Assembly: GCF_002929215.1 (NCBI RefSeq)
Contig: NZ_PJII01000002.1
Span: 275,389-339,388, forward strand
Length of the DNA stretch: 64,000 bases
Source: Arthrobacter sp. ZGTC412
GTDB lineage: Bacteria; Actinomycetota; Actinomycetes; Actinomycetales; Micrococcaceae
Direction: 5' to 3'
The notes beneath the pieces are model-generated. The model was not told the origin of the DNA and searched no databases. It worked only from the letters and a program-made list of their open reading frames with translations. Each line of letters begins with the position of its first letter. Position 1 is the stretch's first letter. Positions 63,322 through 64,000 of the stretch are shown here, piece by piece. The translations under genes were made by a program, and so were the position numbers.

Positions 63322-64000
63322 GTGCCGCATCCGACCCCGCGACCACACCACACGGCACCGGTGCCGAGGACCTGGCCGCCCGGTTTACCCGGGAGTTCGG
63401 CGGGGTTCCCGCCGGCATCTGGCAGGCGCCGGGACGCGTGAACCTGATCGGGGAACACACGGATTACAACGAGGGGTTTGTCCTGCCCTTCGCGATTGAC
63501 CGGACCGCACGCGTGGCAGTAGCAGTGCGCCCTGATAATTCCGTGCGGCTTTTGTCCACTTACGGGGACCAGGGCGTGGTGACCACCTCGCTGGACTCCC
63601 TGCAGCCCGGCTCGGGCAAGGGCTGGACCAAGTATCCGCTGGGTGTCATGTGGGCGCTTCGCCAGCGGGGCATCGACGTGCCGGGCGTTGACCTGCTGCT
63701 GGACTCGAACGTCCCGCTCGGCGCCGGGCTCTCCTCCTCCCACGCCATCGAATGCGCTGTCATCTCCGCGCTGAATGAACTGACCGGCGCCGGGCTGCAG
63801 GCAGAGGACATGGTCCTGGCCACACAGCAGGCCGAAAACGATTTCGTGGGGGCGCCCACGGGGATTATGGACCAGTCCGCCTCGTTGCGCGGCTCCAAGG
63901 GCCACGCCGTCTTCCTGGACTGCAGGGACCAGAACGTCCGCCTGGTTCCGTTCGAAACGGAGCCGGCAGACCTCGTGATGCTGGTCATCGACACCAAGGT
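63318..64000 (+). CDS. galK: Galactokinase (partial, cut by window end)
   Basis: GHMP kinase phosphorylating galactose. The first 227 codons are present: the galactokinase signature GRVNLIGEHTDYNEGFVLPF at about residue 38, and the ATP motif VPLGAGLSSSHAIECAV at about 132, then MDQSASLRGSKGHAVFLD. The GTG start overlaps the galT stop and has GAAGGAG 7 bases upstream. Continues beyond the window. Confidence 0.95.
   Translation, partial: MSAASDPATTPHGTGAEDLAARFTREFGGVPAGIWQAPGRVNLIGEHTDYNEGFVLPFAIDRTARVAVAVRPDNSVRLLSTYGDQGVVTTSLDSLQPGSGKGWTKYPLGVMWALRQRGIDVPGVDLLLDSNVPLGAGLSSSHAIECAVISALNELTGAGLQAEDMVLATQQAENDFVGAPTGIMDQSASLRGSKGHAVFLDCRDQNVRLVPFETEPADLVMLVIDTK

Overview
This is an ordinary core-chromosome stretch of a high-GC Gram-positive actinobacterium. 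The protein sequences look most like Arthrobacter or a close relative in the Micrococcaceae. That assignment is inference from remembered sequence style, gene content (WhiB, Rpf, mycothiol amidase Mca, PMT-type mannosyltransferase, many DUFs restricted to actinobacteria) and gene order; no database was searched. I see no phage, insertion sequence, CRISPR array, toxin-antitoxin or defence locus, and almost every base is accounted for by chromosomal genes.

Layout. (1) 0-19.6 kb: prs and glmU, tRNA-Gln, a TetR regulator, an ABC-F ATPase, ispE-rsmA-rpfB-tatD, a moxR-DUF58-transglutaminase operon, a succinate-semialdehyde dehydrogenase, and the divergent pair rsmI/pmt. Much of this order matches the Rv1002c-Rv1019 region of Mycobacterium tuberculosis as I remember it. 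(2) 19.6-25.9 kb: acyl-CoA ligase, a DUF1461 membrane protein, the SpoIIM-like/RDD divergent pair and an L,D-transpeptidase. (3) 25.9-41 kb: ahcY, a Trm112-like protein, DUF3499, a metallopeptidase-family protein, DUF5719, a very large membrane glycosyltransferase, a WhiB2-like regulator, a TIGR03089 protein, GtrA, purK-purE, an LCP protein and manA. This resembles the Rv3248c-Rv3277 region. (4) 41-62 kb: a FemX-like peptidyltransferase, glpX, DUF4245, carbonic anhydrase, fumC, a TetR-controlled efflux operon, NUDIX, an orphan prepilin peptidase, two small cytosolic genes, phoH, uppS, hemolysin III, mca with a small membrane partner, DUF4307, greA, rhomboid, ilvA and an AI-2E transporter. The fumC/glpX/phoH/uppS/mca/greA set resembles Rv1080c-Rv1101c. 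(5) 62-64 kb: an aldose-1-epimerase-like gene, galT and the start of galK, which runs off the window.

How the genes fit together. Envelope construction dominates: sugar nucleotides (GlmU, ManA), lipid carriers (IspE, UppS), peptidoglycan bridging and crosslinking (FemX-like, L,D-transpeptidase), wall polymer attachment (LCP), protein mannosylation (PMT), wall hydrolysis at resuscitation (RpfB), and WhiB control of division. Central metabolism supplies purines (PurK, PurE, Prs), gluconeogenesis (GlpX), the TCA cycle (FumC), the methyl cycle (AhcY), isoleucine (IlvA) and galactose use.

The most useful new observations are regulatory. At least a dozen genes have a TAnnnT -10 box 6-7 bases before the start codon, which implies leaderless mRNAs and decides several start codons. 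GTNAC-type repeats with an 11-base period lie upstream of rpfB, whiB and the uppS/hemolysin III pair. A perfect 11-base inverted repeat sits on the promoter of the TetR/MFS operon. A roughly 130-base foldback element lies between two convergent genes. The giant glycosyltransferase beside whiB lacks an ordinary start codon where its first strand should begin. I found no convincing wholly undescribed multi-gene system. The closest candidate is the whiB/glycosyltransferase/DUF5719 envelope locus.
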